From NCBI GenBank assembly GCA_019425655.1, contig NQWY01000018.1:1-20275 (forward strand): DNA of 20,275 bases, in the 5' to 3' direction. Both the position numbers and the translations under genes were made by a program. Positions 1 through 9,540 of this stretch are shown here, piece by piece. The notes under the pieces were generated by a model. That model saw only the letters and a program-made list of their open reading frames with translations, was not told the DNA's origin and searched no databases. Each line of letters opens with the position of its first letter. Positions within the stretch are counted from its first letter, which is position 1. This DNA comes from Rhizophagus prolifer. Lineage: Eukaryota > Glomeromycota > Glomeromycetes > Glomerales > Glomeraceae.

Positions 1-2096
1 GTTTGGATTATGGTGGAGACAAAGGTGATAGCAATAAGTCTTCATCATTAGATCCATAAAATTTGATTGAAGTTCCAAGATGGATATTATGGAGTTAAAA
101 TTTAGGTCAAGATAACGATGAGGATGAATTGAAAAGATGCTGCATTGCATTGCTGCAGCTGATATTGCGGCCCATTTATGTGATTCTGTTGCAAGAAATC
201 TTATAGGACAGAGTACCGGAAGTTTAAGAGTACGTTATTAGCATGCTTACGCTTTAAATAAATTTTTATATAATTTTTTTTTATTAACAATAATCAAAAT
301 TTTCTTAAAGAATACATTCAGCCTACTGCGAATCGTTGAATGTATACTCACGCCAAAGACAGATTTGTTACGTGATATTGCGTCCTTGTACGGTTTGCTT
401 TATTGAGTTAAATTTGATTAATAATAAAAATAATGATATGCTTACATGCTTATTATTATCCATAGGTGTTGGTAAATGTTCACATCAAGACGTTGAAGAG
501 CTCAGTGTGAGAAATCAAATGATGGGAATCCTCAGTCCACTACTAAAGATGAAGACATAATGTTTATCTCAAATAAGGGTCCAGCAAAATTTTTCGAATG
601 TAGCGATCAATAACATATCCTTGTGCTCAAACTTGTTGCTGAACTATACGTGAGAAGTGAAGAAATTTCCATCGTAAATCATAGCCCAAGGATTCGCCTC
701 TTTTGGAATATGATTTTTAAAAGAATGATTCTTTCTATTATGATCTTAGCAAAGATTATCCTAAAAAAGAGGTAGCCAAGAGAGCAGCGATACGATAAAT
801 GGCGGGAAGACCAATCTTGTAACTTCAGATTTCATTTGGGAAGTATCAATTAAAGGTTTTCTGACTGCATCAGATAAAGTACAATGAAGTTGTCTTATTT
901 TTAAACCAAATCAAGTTCGGTGCAAGGATCAGTTATTACTACTGATTCTTAAACTTTAGCTACTTCATGACTTGCTTTGGAATTGTGAATTCATCCATCA
1001 TTCATGTCAGTGAAATGAAAAAGAAATTTTAAAAGCTAAGATACGGTGAAATGTTGAATTGGAGATGTGTTTCATTTATGGCATTATGGATTTATGGGCT
1101 GGAATGAGAAAAGAATAATTTAAACACACTTCATGCTGGAAAATGGGTTCTTGGTGCTGAATAATTTGGTCACTAAAAACGTACCACCGGTTATTATGAC
1201 TGATGAACTCGTTCAGGTTTGACGAATTTTATTTTTTTTTTTATGTAATTATATTACTTTTATTTGTTGAATTCGTTCAGAGTAAAACATTAATTGTGGC
1301 AATTAATATTTTCAACTTGTATAGGTTCACCTGCCTCTTTCTGTTAGAATTTTAGGCATTAATGATCATTTACTAGAAGATTATAAATATGTTTACGAGT
1401 TTCTTCAGGATTGTGAGCAAACCTGTAATCTAGCGAATTTATCAGGATTTTATTCTACAAACATTGTTGCAAAACGATTATCAGTGGTGATAATTTAGAT
1501 AAACTTTCTTTAGTTGTCTTAAAGTAAGAAAGTATTCAGAAATCACGATCATCACAAATTTAATCGCGACATGGTGAATCAATAAGTGAGGGAAATTGCT
1601 GTGGGTATGGAGATTTATTATGGATGCGATACTTTTAGATCAGGTGCTGTAGAACAATTAGGATACATGAATTTGAATGCATGTGTATATGGAAAAGATG
1701 ATGTTATCAATTATGGTATGTACTCTTTTTATCCTAAAATTGATTCTATGATGGAAACATTTGTTGCTGACATATATTTTAACATTTTTAGACAAAACAA
1801 ACAAATTTGATATCGTATTGATCAGCACAGCGGGACGTATGCTGTGCGTTAGCGAAGGTATTATACTGATCATAAACCATAATATATCTTTTTGGTTAAC
1901 TAATCTTGATTTATTCTATTAGTTAGTTTCAGTGTTAATCCCGATAAAATTATATTCGTCATTGAAGCATTATTTGGCTGAAGTCGTTGATCAACTTCGA
2001 AATTCGATCGAATCGAGCTATGATAGATTTTTCTGGTTTGCAAAAGTCCACGGATATCGGTCTGATTTAATGATAAACATGGTAAACGCACTCTGA
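1..2096 (+). pseudogene. Decayed multi-exon gene of unknown function (exon-like pieces)
   Basis: No long frame survives, but several stretches read like exons. One near 150-230 reads AADIAAHLCDSVARNLIGQS. One at about 1326-1495 follows a good acceptor (TTGTATAG) and contains LPLSVRILGINDHLLEDYKY. The open frame 1586-1810 contains YYGCDTFRSGAVEQLGYMNL. Another at about 1921-2096 contains YDRFFWFAKVHGYRSDLM and also follows an AG. AT-rich, intron-like gaps with GT/AG borders separate them (for example a donor near 1219 and acceptor near 1325). All pieces lie on one strand in a consistent order, so I infer a single old gene or gene copy interrupted many times; it may extend beyond the left edge. 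I do not recognise the family. The grouping into one gene is inference. Confidence 0.4.
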
Positions 2097-2099
2097 ACA

Positions 2100-2721
2100 T
2101 TTAATATTTAATCAAAAAATCAAATTAACTTAATTTATCTAATAATAAATTTTTTTATTTGGAGAACTGTCAATAATGTATTTTATCTTATTTTATTTAT
2201 TTAATATTTTGTTAATTGATCATTATTAATTTAACATCATTTCTATTAATAATAGAGAATACGTGTGATGGTGTTGAAATGTTATACTAAAATCATAGTT
2301 TGATAAATATAAATTTTTTGAGTACGTGTAACAGATGGAGTACATGTATATAGAGTACGCGCTTCTATTGAAGGAATACTACCAAACATTGTTTAATCTC
2401 CTTGTTCAACTATACAAAAAATATTAAGAATAATGATAAAAAAATCGGATCTAATGATAGATAATCCAAAATATAATTCGCAAAACCTTAAATAAATTAT
2501 GGTTACCTTTTCTCATTTTCTCCTTAAAGGAAAGAGGTATGGCAACTAGGATAAAGTGTATAAAGTGCCTTTTATGCTACAAGTACTTAAATTTTCACGT
2601 TAACCTGAATTGTGAAAAGTGAGACTGTTACAAGTTATTGGGTACATTTATACAACTTTTTAGATTTCGAATTTTTTAACGGGTAATATCATGATGTTAT
2701 TCAGGATAAGATGTGATAAGG
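2100..2721. other. AT-rich intergenic stretch
   Basis: About 620 bases with no open frame of note on either strand. Short runs of A/T and no tRNA-like or clearly repeated structure were seen. Confidence 0.5.
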
Positions 2722-3198
2722 TTAGAAAGATATAATGGGATCAATATTTATTAAAAAATCTAATAGTAAATTTTTATAAGGTACTACATATAGTTTTGAT
2801 TCTTTTAGTACCTGATCCAAAAATTGGAATAAAAGATTGTATATTAAATGGAACCGGATTCTTGCTTGTCCATTTAAATGAACTAAAGCTTTTCGAATAA
2901 ATAATTGGCCTGGCCAATCTGCAACTATTGAAGCTACATATCTATTAAGGAGTGTATTATCAACACTTTCTAAAATTATTTTTAATGAATTTATGTAATT
3001 TTGCATTGAATACAATTGTTGTTCTTTCATTCCAACTAGGCGCACATTTTTCATTGATTGCTCATCCTTTTTTTCTAAAATAGCATTATCATAGCTATGT
3101 ACTGTAAGTAATTCAATGTGATCAAAACTAGTAAGTTCTATTTTTTTGCTGAATCCATTCAAATTTACGTTCTGTGTATAATTTATCAAAGAACCCAT
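2722..3198 (-). CDS. Unrecognised 158-aa protein, possibly a fragment of a dispersed family
   Basis: Open frame from ATG at 3198 to a stop at 2722, the longest uninterrupted frame in the first 5 kb. The N-terminal half is polar (KKIELTSFDHIELLTVHSYD). The centre has SMQNYINSLKIILESVDNTL followed by ASIVADWPGQLFIRKALVHL at about residues 86-105, and the C-terminus is hydrophobic (LIYNLLFQFLDQVLKES). No signal peptide or clear membrane helix is visible. The ADWPGQ-x-IR-x-A segment resembles, from memory only, a multi-copy family of unknown function in Glomeromycotina genomes; I could not check this. It may be a surviving exon of a longer gene, since no promoter is obvious at 3199-3300. Base composition is somewhat richer in GC than its flanks. 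Confidence 0.45.
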   Translation of the reverse strand: MGSLINYTQNVNLNGFSKKIELTSFDHIELLTVHSYDNAILEKKDEQSMKNVRLVGMKEQQLYSMQNYINSLKIILESVDNTLLNRYVASIVADWPGQLFIRKALVHLNGQARIRFHLIYNLLFQFLDQVLKESKLYVVPYKNLLLDFLINIDPIISF

Positions 3199-3489
3199 AA
3201 TATTTATGAATTAAACGATAATTAATATTACATGCATCTACATTTGTAGGTGAATTGAAGCACCATTGTAAATAATTATTTGTTTAGATATACATGTTGC
3301 CATAGAAAGCCAAATAGCATCGGCCTTCTTTTTTCTTTAATTGAATAAAAATCATCTATATTAACTACGTATAAAAAATTACTCTATTAAGTAAAAAAAG
3401 CATTAATAATAATAATAATAATTAAAATCATATATTTAACGAACTGTATTACATTTTTTGAAAATATTCTTTTATTCTACTGTTGTTTT
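3199..3489. other. AT-rich intergenic stretch with a short TAA/ATA run
   Basis: No coding signal is seen. A short trinucleotide run (AAT)n lies at about 3404-3422. Confidence 0.5.
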
Positions 3490-4115
3490 ATAATTTTGTT
3501 TTATGTAAATCGCATATTACTGATACTCCAATTTTACACATCGTATTTATAGATTCATTAATTGAATCCAATGTTTAATGCAAATTCATTAGCCGGCAAA
3601 CGTATTTCGTTGTCGCCATAATGTAGCAAATTGCCATAATTTTTTTTATTTGCTTCTTCTTTATTGTATGCTGATCGTGTACTAGGTATGATTGCTTTCA
3701 CCATCATATCAAGAATCCCTCAATCATAACCTTAAATGCTGTTGGGTTTAATCGCTGTCTTTTACGTAAGACTTCAGTAAGTAATGGTATACATTTCTGG
3801 AAGTCTAAAAATAAATACTTAGTCAATATGATTAATTTAATGCTTATGTCAAATATTGTTATCTTTAATTACTTTAATTTACCTGTTATATTATTGATTT
3901 GTAAAATTTCTATTGCAAATTCCATAGTTTTCTTTATTATCAATGTTTGACCTTTGTATAACGGTCTGGCTCACAAATCTCTAAGTAATGGCTATGACAA
4001 AGTTGAATTCCAACTTCTATACCGTAATTATAAGTTTTTTTTAGCTAAAAGCACGAAAGAGATTTGCCTTTGCTTGTACGCCTCGTAGAGATTTTGGGCA
4101 TGCTGCACACAAAGT
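3490..4115 (-). pseudogene. Decayed multi-exon gene of unknown function
   Basis: On the minus strand several coding-looking pieces lie in order. One near 4050-4110 reads CAQHAQNLYEAYKQRQISFV. One near 3970-4010 reads VGIQLCHSHYLEICEP. One near 3890-3955 reads QTLIIKKTMEFAIEILQINN and is followed by a donor GTAAATT. Then, after an acceptor TTTTTAG at about 3812, a piece near 3715-3810 reads FQKCIPLLTEVLRKRQRLNP. Further pieces reach about 3495. Adjacent pieces are in different frames, so the gene is broken several times. The order, the shared strand and the intron at about 3813-3885 support one old gene. I do not recognise the family. Confidence 0.45.
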
Positions 4116-4330
4116 AAGGAATGAGGAGACGCGTTGCGTTGATCGTAATAACCAATCATAATTATGTTGATCAAAACGATCGACAATTCGACATCCAAAT
4201 TAAAAACACATTCTTCGTTCTATATTATCTTTACTTTTCATACTCATAAATCATTTTACTAATATTAATACATATTACAATTATGTTCATTAATTTTGTT
4301 GATATTGATATTGATCGTCGAATCATAACA

Positions 4331-5160
4331 ATGGGTAACGTCAACTTTACTTCTACTGTCTCTACCAATTCTGCTAATTAACTCTGATCGCTATGTTTTG
4401 TATCCAACTAAAGGAGAAATGGACGCTAGTAGAGGTAACTTTTAGCTTTGTCGCGAAAAATAAGAAAAAGGAACTTCCTAAAGTATTTTTCATAGGTCTG
4501 TGAGTGTATCGAAGAAATGGCGCAGAAGAATAGAATGGGGAAGAAAGTTTACGAGCAATTTCTTCAGCCATACATGTAAGTCTCAAAAGATTTGGTTTTC
4601 TTTTATGCATGACATGATGTTGACGCTTGTTCTTTAGAAGAAACAATCAAATTTTCAACCGACCACAACCAATGACTGTAGAAGTGGGTGGAGCCACAAT
4701 CACCATAATTACCCAGTGGGATGCCCTCTGTTACCTCTACATGATCAACTTTTCCTGCTCACCCAAGAAGAAGACAACATATCAGAGCCAGGTGAGATTT
4801 CTTTTTCGGCATCTTGACCAAATTCGTCGATGGATAACTATAATGAGCAACCGCAAAAGTCGTCCAAAAGCAATCAATATCTCTTGGAAGTCAGACCAGG
4901 GGACGATCATCAGCGTCGCATTTGGTGCATTAATTTCAGCCTCCGGTAAGGAATAAAAGCCAGAGTTGGCTGAAATCAAAAAAGAAAATGACAAATACCT
5001 TCTTCCTCGGGATCAGAATGGTGATGTGATCCCATCTCAAGAACAATGGGATTTCTTTATGTCGGTTCAAGCCAGGTCTCCCAATCGAGTCTCGAACAAT
5101 ATCGATTCACAGAGGCGAAATTATGCCTCCATGTAGAAATTGCAAAGCGTGCCAAGATTG
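4331..5160 (+). pseudogene. Family copy A: decayed three-exon gene (paralogue of 5849-7003 and 16810-17162)
   Basis: The start ATG at 4331 opens MGNVNFTSTVSTNSAN. Exon 1 would end at 4434 (donor GTAACT). Exon 2 is 4496-4575 between acceptor CATAG and donor GTAAGT; its 80 nt equal exon 2 of copy C. Exon 3 starts at 4638 after TTCTTTAG and reads KKQSNFQPTTTND, a Thr/His/Pro-rich stretch, and then LLEVRPGDDHQRRIWCINF near 4882-4938. That last block matches copy B (LLEVESGDDYQCCIWCINF). A further piece at about 4965-5155 (EQWDFFMSVQARSPNRVSNN) matches copy B's LDFFISVRASSPNQVSKN. Frames are interrupted in exons 1, 2 and 3, so this copy is not functional as read. I do not recognise the family; its low-complexity polar makeup gives no function. 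Confidence 0.6.
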
Positions 5161-5208
5161 GTTGAGAATCCAAAGAATGATCATGATCATATTTCTAGTT
5201 TAATTTAA

Positions 5209-5848
5209 CAATATCTTAAGAAATGTAGTATAGTGAGATGTAATACAATAAATGTATTATTAATGTTGCTTTTTCTAGTGTAATGTAATTTAATGTCTAA
5301 CAATACAACATGTTGTAATGTCGCACTTTTTTGTAATTAATATATATATTTCAATATAATGTTTCTACCTTATTTTTCAAAAATCGATAGATTTCAGTAA
5401 ATAAAATTCTTTTTTACTTTATCTAACAGAAATAAACCTTCTGCATTTTAAGTATTGCAAAAACTTTTCCAAATAATTGTAAATCTAATTTTGGTAGTTA
5501 TAATTGTTTTCTTATTTTTTTTTTTATCTTTAATAAATCATTTCTATTTTTTACACCTGCTTTTTTATAATTATTTACCATTTTACTTTTTATGCATGAT
5601 GTGTTATTCTTTATCGATTTTTATACTTTATTCATCATTATAATTCTTGCATTACATAGGTTAAATCCAAATTGCAAAAAACTTTTTCACATATAGCCAG
5701 ATTATAATTTTGCCAAAAATCTTGCCATAGTTTATTAATTTCTATTGTTATCCTTGATTGATTTCATAATTGGTATCGTCTCCATTTATTTCCCATTGTC
5801 TCTGTCTCTTTTTCATGCTCCTGTAAGTTAAATCAGCCCATTTTGCGC
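5209..5848. other. AT-rich spacer between inverted copies A and B
   Basis: A very AT-rich spacer between two convergent paralogues. The only frame, at about 5455-5643, is all Phe/Leu/Ile/Tyr and reflects T-rich DNA. Nothing else was seen. Confidence 0.5.
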
Positions 5849-6550
5849 TTAATGTTCCACATAGGATAACAACTCGCCAGTTTCCTCTATGATACACTTC
5901 TTTTCTGGATGATAAAGTTTGTTTGCAAGACCTTCCAATATATTAATTCCCAAGATATACATACTTCGTGACATTTCAACCCATTCAAACAGAATACCAC
6001 GGTTATCATAAAACATAATGGACAATCCGTAATGATCTACTAACAATGGATGAATATTGGTGATACCATATGAGTCGCTGAAGTATTCCTTATTTTCTTG
6101 ATCAATTAACCATTCATCTTTATGTTCATCGAATTCACGGTAATCACGATTATTCTTTGTTACTTCAATTAATTCTGACACACTTGGCAATTTTTGCATA
6201 GCAACATTATTTCTTTTTTGTGAACTGATATTTTTCGAGACTTGATTGGGAGAACTGGCCCGAACCGATATAAAAAAGTCCAAGCATTCATCTCCACACA
6301 ATTCCCGAACATTTGCTTTTCTTAAACTGGGATAACAACTCCATTCTGGTCCTGAGAAAGAAGATACTGGTCGTTCTTTTTTCTGATTGCAGCTAATCCT
6401 ATCTTTCTTAGATTGTTCGGAGTTGAAATTAATGCACCAAATGCAACACTGATAATCGTCTCCTGATTCAACTTCCAAGAGACATTGATTGTTGCTGGGC
6501 AAATTCTGCATTGTGGACAATTGAGGCTGTTGATAATTTGATTTGTGCAT
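5849..6550 (-). CDS. Family copy B: 233-aa open frame, unknown function
   Basis: Open frame from ATG at 6550 to a stop at 5849. Residues 24-42 (LLEVESGDDYQCCIWCINF) and about 88-110 (LDFFISVRASSPNQVSKN) match the decayed copy A on the opposite strand. The C-terminal half (DEWLIDQENKEYFSDSYGIT and YGLSIMFYDNRGILFEWVEM) has no counterpart in A within the window. The ATG sits where copy A has its intron 2/exon 3 border; in B both the donor GTAAGT and the acceptor AG of that intron are lost. The frame may therefore be the surviving last exon of a damaged gene and not a full protein. There is no signal peptide or membrane segment. The paralogy is seen directly; function is unknown. Confidence 0.55.
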   Translation of the reverse strand: MHKSNYQQPQLSTMQNLPSNNQCLLEVESGDDYQCCIWCINFNSEQSKKDRISCNQKKERPVSSFSGPEWSCYPSLRKANVRELCGDECLDFFISVRASSPNQVSKNISSQKRNNVAMQKLPSVSELIEVTKNNRDYREFDEHKDEWLIDQENKEYFSDSYGITNIHPLLVDHYGLSIMFYDNRGILFEWVEMSRSMYILGINILEGLANKLYHPEKKCIIEETGELLSYVEH

Positions 6551-7003
6551 TAAAGAATAAGCATCAACATCATGTCATGCATAAAAGAACCAAATCTTTT
6601 GGTATGGTAGTAAAAATTGCTTGTAAACTTTCTTTAGCATGTCGTAAAATGCTTAATGTTAATTCTGAAAATAAAATTAGTGATGATGATTAGTATGATG
6701 ATAAATTCTTAATGTTACAAATAAAATACTTTTTTTTAAAAAAAAAAAAACATTTCTGCTCTTCTGTGCCATTTCTTTGATACATTTTCTAATCTATGAA
6801 AATACTTTAGGGAGTTCCTTTTTCTTATTTTTCGTAACAAAGCTAAAAGTTACCTTTAATAGCGTCCATTTCTTCTTTAGTTGAATATAAAACGTAAAGT
6901 CAGAGTTAACGAAAGCAGAGTTGATAGAGACAGTAAAGGCAAAGTTGTCGTTATCCAATGTGATATTTTCTGTCCAATGTGATATTTTCTGTGAAGATAT
7001 CAA
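6551..7003 (-). pseudogene. 5' part of family copy B (exon 1 and exon 2 remnants)
   Basis: On the minus strand, 6850-7003 corresponds to exon 1 of copy A (NDNFAFTVSINSAFVNSD beside A's NVNFTSTVSTNSAN). It ends at a donor GTAACTTTTAGCTTTGT, nearly identical in both copies, and the next acceptor TTTTCATAG is at about 6788. Exon 2 follows but is split by an insert at about 6641-6749. The first half is at about 6750-6787 (CAGAAGAGCAGAAATG beside A's CAGAAGAATAGAATGG); the second half resumes near 6640. A TAG follows shortly after the acceptor in the expected frame, so the upstream exons look dead even though the last exon is open. Confidence 0.5.
6641..6749 (+). mobile_element. Short poly(A)-tailed insert inside copy B (likely truncated retrocopy)
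   Basis: Compared with copies A and C, whose exon 2 is uninterrupted, copy B carries about 109 extra bases here. Read on the plus strand the insert has a short open piece (KMLNVNSENKISDDD, then a stop), an AT-rich trailer, an AATAAA at about 6719-6724 and a run of twelve A at 6738-6749. That layout is what a 5'-truncated reverse-transcribed mRNA 3' end looks like. The flanks share only CAT on both sides, too short to prove a target duplication. The presence/absence difference is seen directly; the retroposition mechanism is inference. Confidence 0.4.
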
Positions 7004-7045
7004 TGTGATATTTTCTGTCCAATGTGATATTTTCTGTGAAGATAT
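6956..7045. repeat. Perfect 45-bp tandem duplication
   Basis: 6956-7000 and 7001-7045 are identical. Each unit itself holds two copies of a CAATGTGATATTTTCTGT core, so the array is nested. It lies immediately upstream of exon 1 of copy B (minus strand), in a region where copies A and B otherwise share ACTCATAAATCATTTTA. Confidence 0.85.
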
Positions 7046-7059
7046 TTATAAAATGATTT

Positions 7060-7412
7060 ATGAGTAAGATTATTTATAAGATTATTTGTAAGAAAAGTAA
7101 GGAAAGGACTAATGATTACGCAATTTTATGTACACTTGTATCCTATTGCATCACAATCCATCATCCGCATTATCCGCATTTGCAATATCATTTGCAAGCA
7201 AACATAAAATTTTGGCGTAAGGTTAATATTACTATCCATTGATTTATTTTGACACTGCATACCTCATATATGTATAACTGGTAACCATTTTTTTTTTATC
7301 AGAATATCGTGATTGGGACAATATGTATCAGCAGTTGAAGGCAAGAGAAAAAACTGGGGTGTTTTGCAGAAATTTGTATAGAAACGCCACTTTACTTTGT
7401 GATACAAATTGA
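7060..7412 (+). CDS. Candidate two-exon small gene, 88 aa, unknown
   Basis: The second exon, 7303-7412, follows a good pyrimidine tract and acceptor (TTTTTTTTATCAG) and reads RDWDNMYQQLKAREKTGVFC before a stop, well unlike AT noise. The only good upstream donor, GTAAGG at 7217, joins it in frame to the open frame from ATG 7060 (MSKIIYKIICKKSKERTNDY). This gives join(7060..7216,7303..7412) with an 86-bp intron. A weakness is that the ATG overlaps the conserved upstream block of the divergent copy B, so the first exon may be chance or may start elsewhere. No family is recognised. Confidence 0.3.
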
Positions 7413-7663
7413 TTATAATTATAATTATAACAGTTCTCAGAATTGTTGGACAAAAAATGCAGTCTATAAAGAAGTTTTGTATAATATTATAATATAATTA
7501 ACCATTAATCCGATTTTTTTTTAACAAGTATTAAATAATGTGAAAAAAAATTATTGTTGACCCATGTGCCACTTTATTGATAATCGATCTAGTATAAAAA
7601 TTAAAAATAAAAGTAAATTTCTAATTTTAATAAAAAAACAATTGTCATCATACTTACTCTCAT

Positions 7664-7800
7664 TTGTATTCTCAATTGTTCATTAATAGATTTTATTTCA
7701 CATTGATTGATCTGTTTCATCAACTAAGATAGTAATTATTTGAGAAAGATGTTTACGCGTTTCTAAAAGAGCATCATTATGTGTTAATAGACAAGTTATG
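7664..7800 (-). pseudogene. Exon remnant, unknown gene
   Basis: The minus strand reads LLETRKHLSQIITILVDETD and then, in a neighbouring frame, CEIKSINEQLRIQMR, ending at a strong donor GTAAGTAT at about 7663. It looks like a helical, coiled-coil-like exon that has lost its frame. No partner exons were found nearby. Confidence 0.25.
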
Positions 7801-8116
7801 TGTAATCTTTAGTAAAGGTTTTAAAAAGCATCATCAATAATGTTCTGAATTACTACTATATTATTATTTGGTTAAAGGTTTTCTAAAAAAAAGATGGCGT
7901 GAGGACAAAATGAACATGACTGATAATCGTATTATATTAACTAATCAGATTTCGGGGGGGGGGTTAAATAATCAATAGTTGGTACAACTTCTATAATCAA
8001 AAACGTATCCCCCCTTTTTTTTCAAAACACATCATATTACTAACTATATGAGGTGAACTATGGAGGTGTAACTGTATCTTTAGATATATTTACGTGAAGT
8101 TAAATTGATTTTAATT
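7801..8116. other. Upstream region of the zinc-finger gene with a G10 tract
   Basis: AT-rich, with a run of ten G at 7954-7963 and six C at 8009-8014, which are unusual in this base composition. There is no clear TATA box; the 60 bases before the zinc-finger ATG are AT-rich and could hold the transcription start. Confidence 0.3.
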
Positions 8117-9215
8117 ATGCAAACTGGCAACACCTACCACGCTACCATGTCTGAAAGTACTAATTCAATGCCATTTGTCTGCAAATGGTTAGATGCTCAT
8201 TCAAAACCACAGTATTTTAAAACCGTGAAGGAACTCAAAAAACACGTCGCTAAACACGACATTAATTCTTGCAACAAATCTCTACTAGGAAATCATATTT
8301 ACATATGTCCGTGGGAAGGTTGCAAGAAATCTCATAATAATAATATTATGTTAAAAGGTATGAAAATTTGTCAAGTATTTTTTGGCTTTGCTAGCTCCGC
8401 CGATGCTGTAGAAATTATAATAAGTTATTATTGTATTTTACAGAACATTTGCGTAAGCACATTCAACAAAGACCATTTAAGGTTGACTCAAAAAGCTATT
8501 TTATCCGTTACATTGCTTTTGTAAGCACTAGAACGATCATATTAACTTTTTTCTTTAATATTTAGTGTCCAATTTGTAGTAATACTCGATTTGATACTCC
8601 CTTTGCGCTGAGTCAACACTTGATTAACAACCATAATGATAGCTTTGTGGACTTTACAAGTGATGATGAAATAGAAAAATTGAATTCAGGTATTGTTATC
8701 ATGATTCTTTTATTTAAAATTTAGCATGGTTACCCTAACATATTTTCTTTTCTTGTTAAGGGAAAGATAGCGGTGAAGTCGATGTCTTTGTGAAAGAAAA
8801 CATTAATAGAGATGAAGCTAACACTCTTGTTGATGAAAAAGTCGAGTATGAAGTCTCACCAACAAGCCATACTGCAAAATTATCCTATCGTGATGTTCTC
8901 GTCAAAGGGAGCGTTAATAAGGATGCCGCCCATACGTCTAACTCTTTGACTTTAAGTTATGACCAGAGAGAAGAAGCGTTGAAATTATATTTTAAAGGGG
9001 TAGATGCTATTTCAGCAATGATGGAAGAGATGATAGAAGGATGTGTCGATTATGATTCTGATAACTATGATAATTTGCCTGAAGCGCCAAAAGATCATTT
9101 AACCGAGGAAGAAGAGGATAAACTTCTTTGGAAAACAATTTGTGATGTATATAAAGGGACAGATGCTGTCATGATGATGAGTAAAGCTCGCGAGATGTTA
9201 GGAATGGAAATTTGA
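8117..9215 (+). CDS. C2H2 zinc-finger protein, four exons, 285 aa
   Basis: Model join(8117..8357,8444..8481,8566..8689,8761..9215). All junctions are GT-AG, the introns are 71-86 bp, and the frame is kept throughout. Finger 2 is textbook C-x4-C-x12-H-x3-H (C64, C69, H82, H86) and is completed only by splicing exon 1 to exon 2. A short linker ending RPFK leads to finger 3, C-x2-C-x13-H-x4-H (C94, C97, H111, H116). An N-terminal finger-like segment keeps C22, H43 and H47, but position 27 is Ala, not Cys. The last about 150 residues are acidic and helical (EEEEDKLLWKTICDVYKGTD) with no known domain. The start is taken at the first in-frame ATG (8117); ATG 8147 is an alternative. C2H2 proteins usually bind DNA or RNA, so a nuclear regulator is likely but the target is unknown. 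It is convergent with the next gene, 325 bp apart. Confidence 0.8.
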
Positions 9216-9377
9216 GCGTAAAATTTGTTATTAATGAGATTCGTTACGACAAAGATTTTATTTTTTATAAATATACTCCTCAAATTTAAATCAAAGATTA
9301 GAAATAATAAAGTATTTTTATTGATTTGCGCAATTTTATTGGGTTATTTATTTTTGTTTTATGAATATTAAAAATTA
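9216..9377. terminator. Shared 3' region of convergent genes
   Basis: AT-rich spacer between the zinc-finger gene (+) and the minus-strand gene. A near-canonical poly(A) signal, AATAATAAAG at about 9303-9312, lies about 90 bases after the zinc-finger stop. Confidence 0.35.
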
Positions 9378-9540
9378 TCATCTATATACACAAGATGTGC
9401 ATAATTCAAATGCTTCGGCAAATGCTCTCGACTGTCTAACAGTGCGCAAAACTTCAAGAGCATCTTGCCGCTGATTTAATCTTGATACATTTGGTGAAAA
9501 ATTCCAACACTCCCTATGTACTTGTGCGTTACGGAGGCTT
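9378..9540 (-). other. Coding-like extension of the 157-aa gene in another frame
   Basis: Open from the stop of the preceding model to a TGA at 9378-9380, about 54 codons. It reads SRAFAEAFELCTSCVYR at its end and is richer in GC than the AT-rich flank. It most likely encodes the original C-terminus, out of frame by one base in this copy or in this assembly. Confidence 0.45.

Noticed and set aside
4374-4646. Minus-strand frame opposite copy A, with a similar frame at 6511-6693 opposite copy B
   Set aside because: They resemble each other only because the sense strands are paralogous; they run across introns and exons of the family in antisense.
5455-5643. Hydrophobic 62-aa frame on the plus strand
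   Set aside because: Composed almost only of Phe, Leu, Ile and Tyr from T-rich DNA; no splice sites or relatives.
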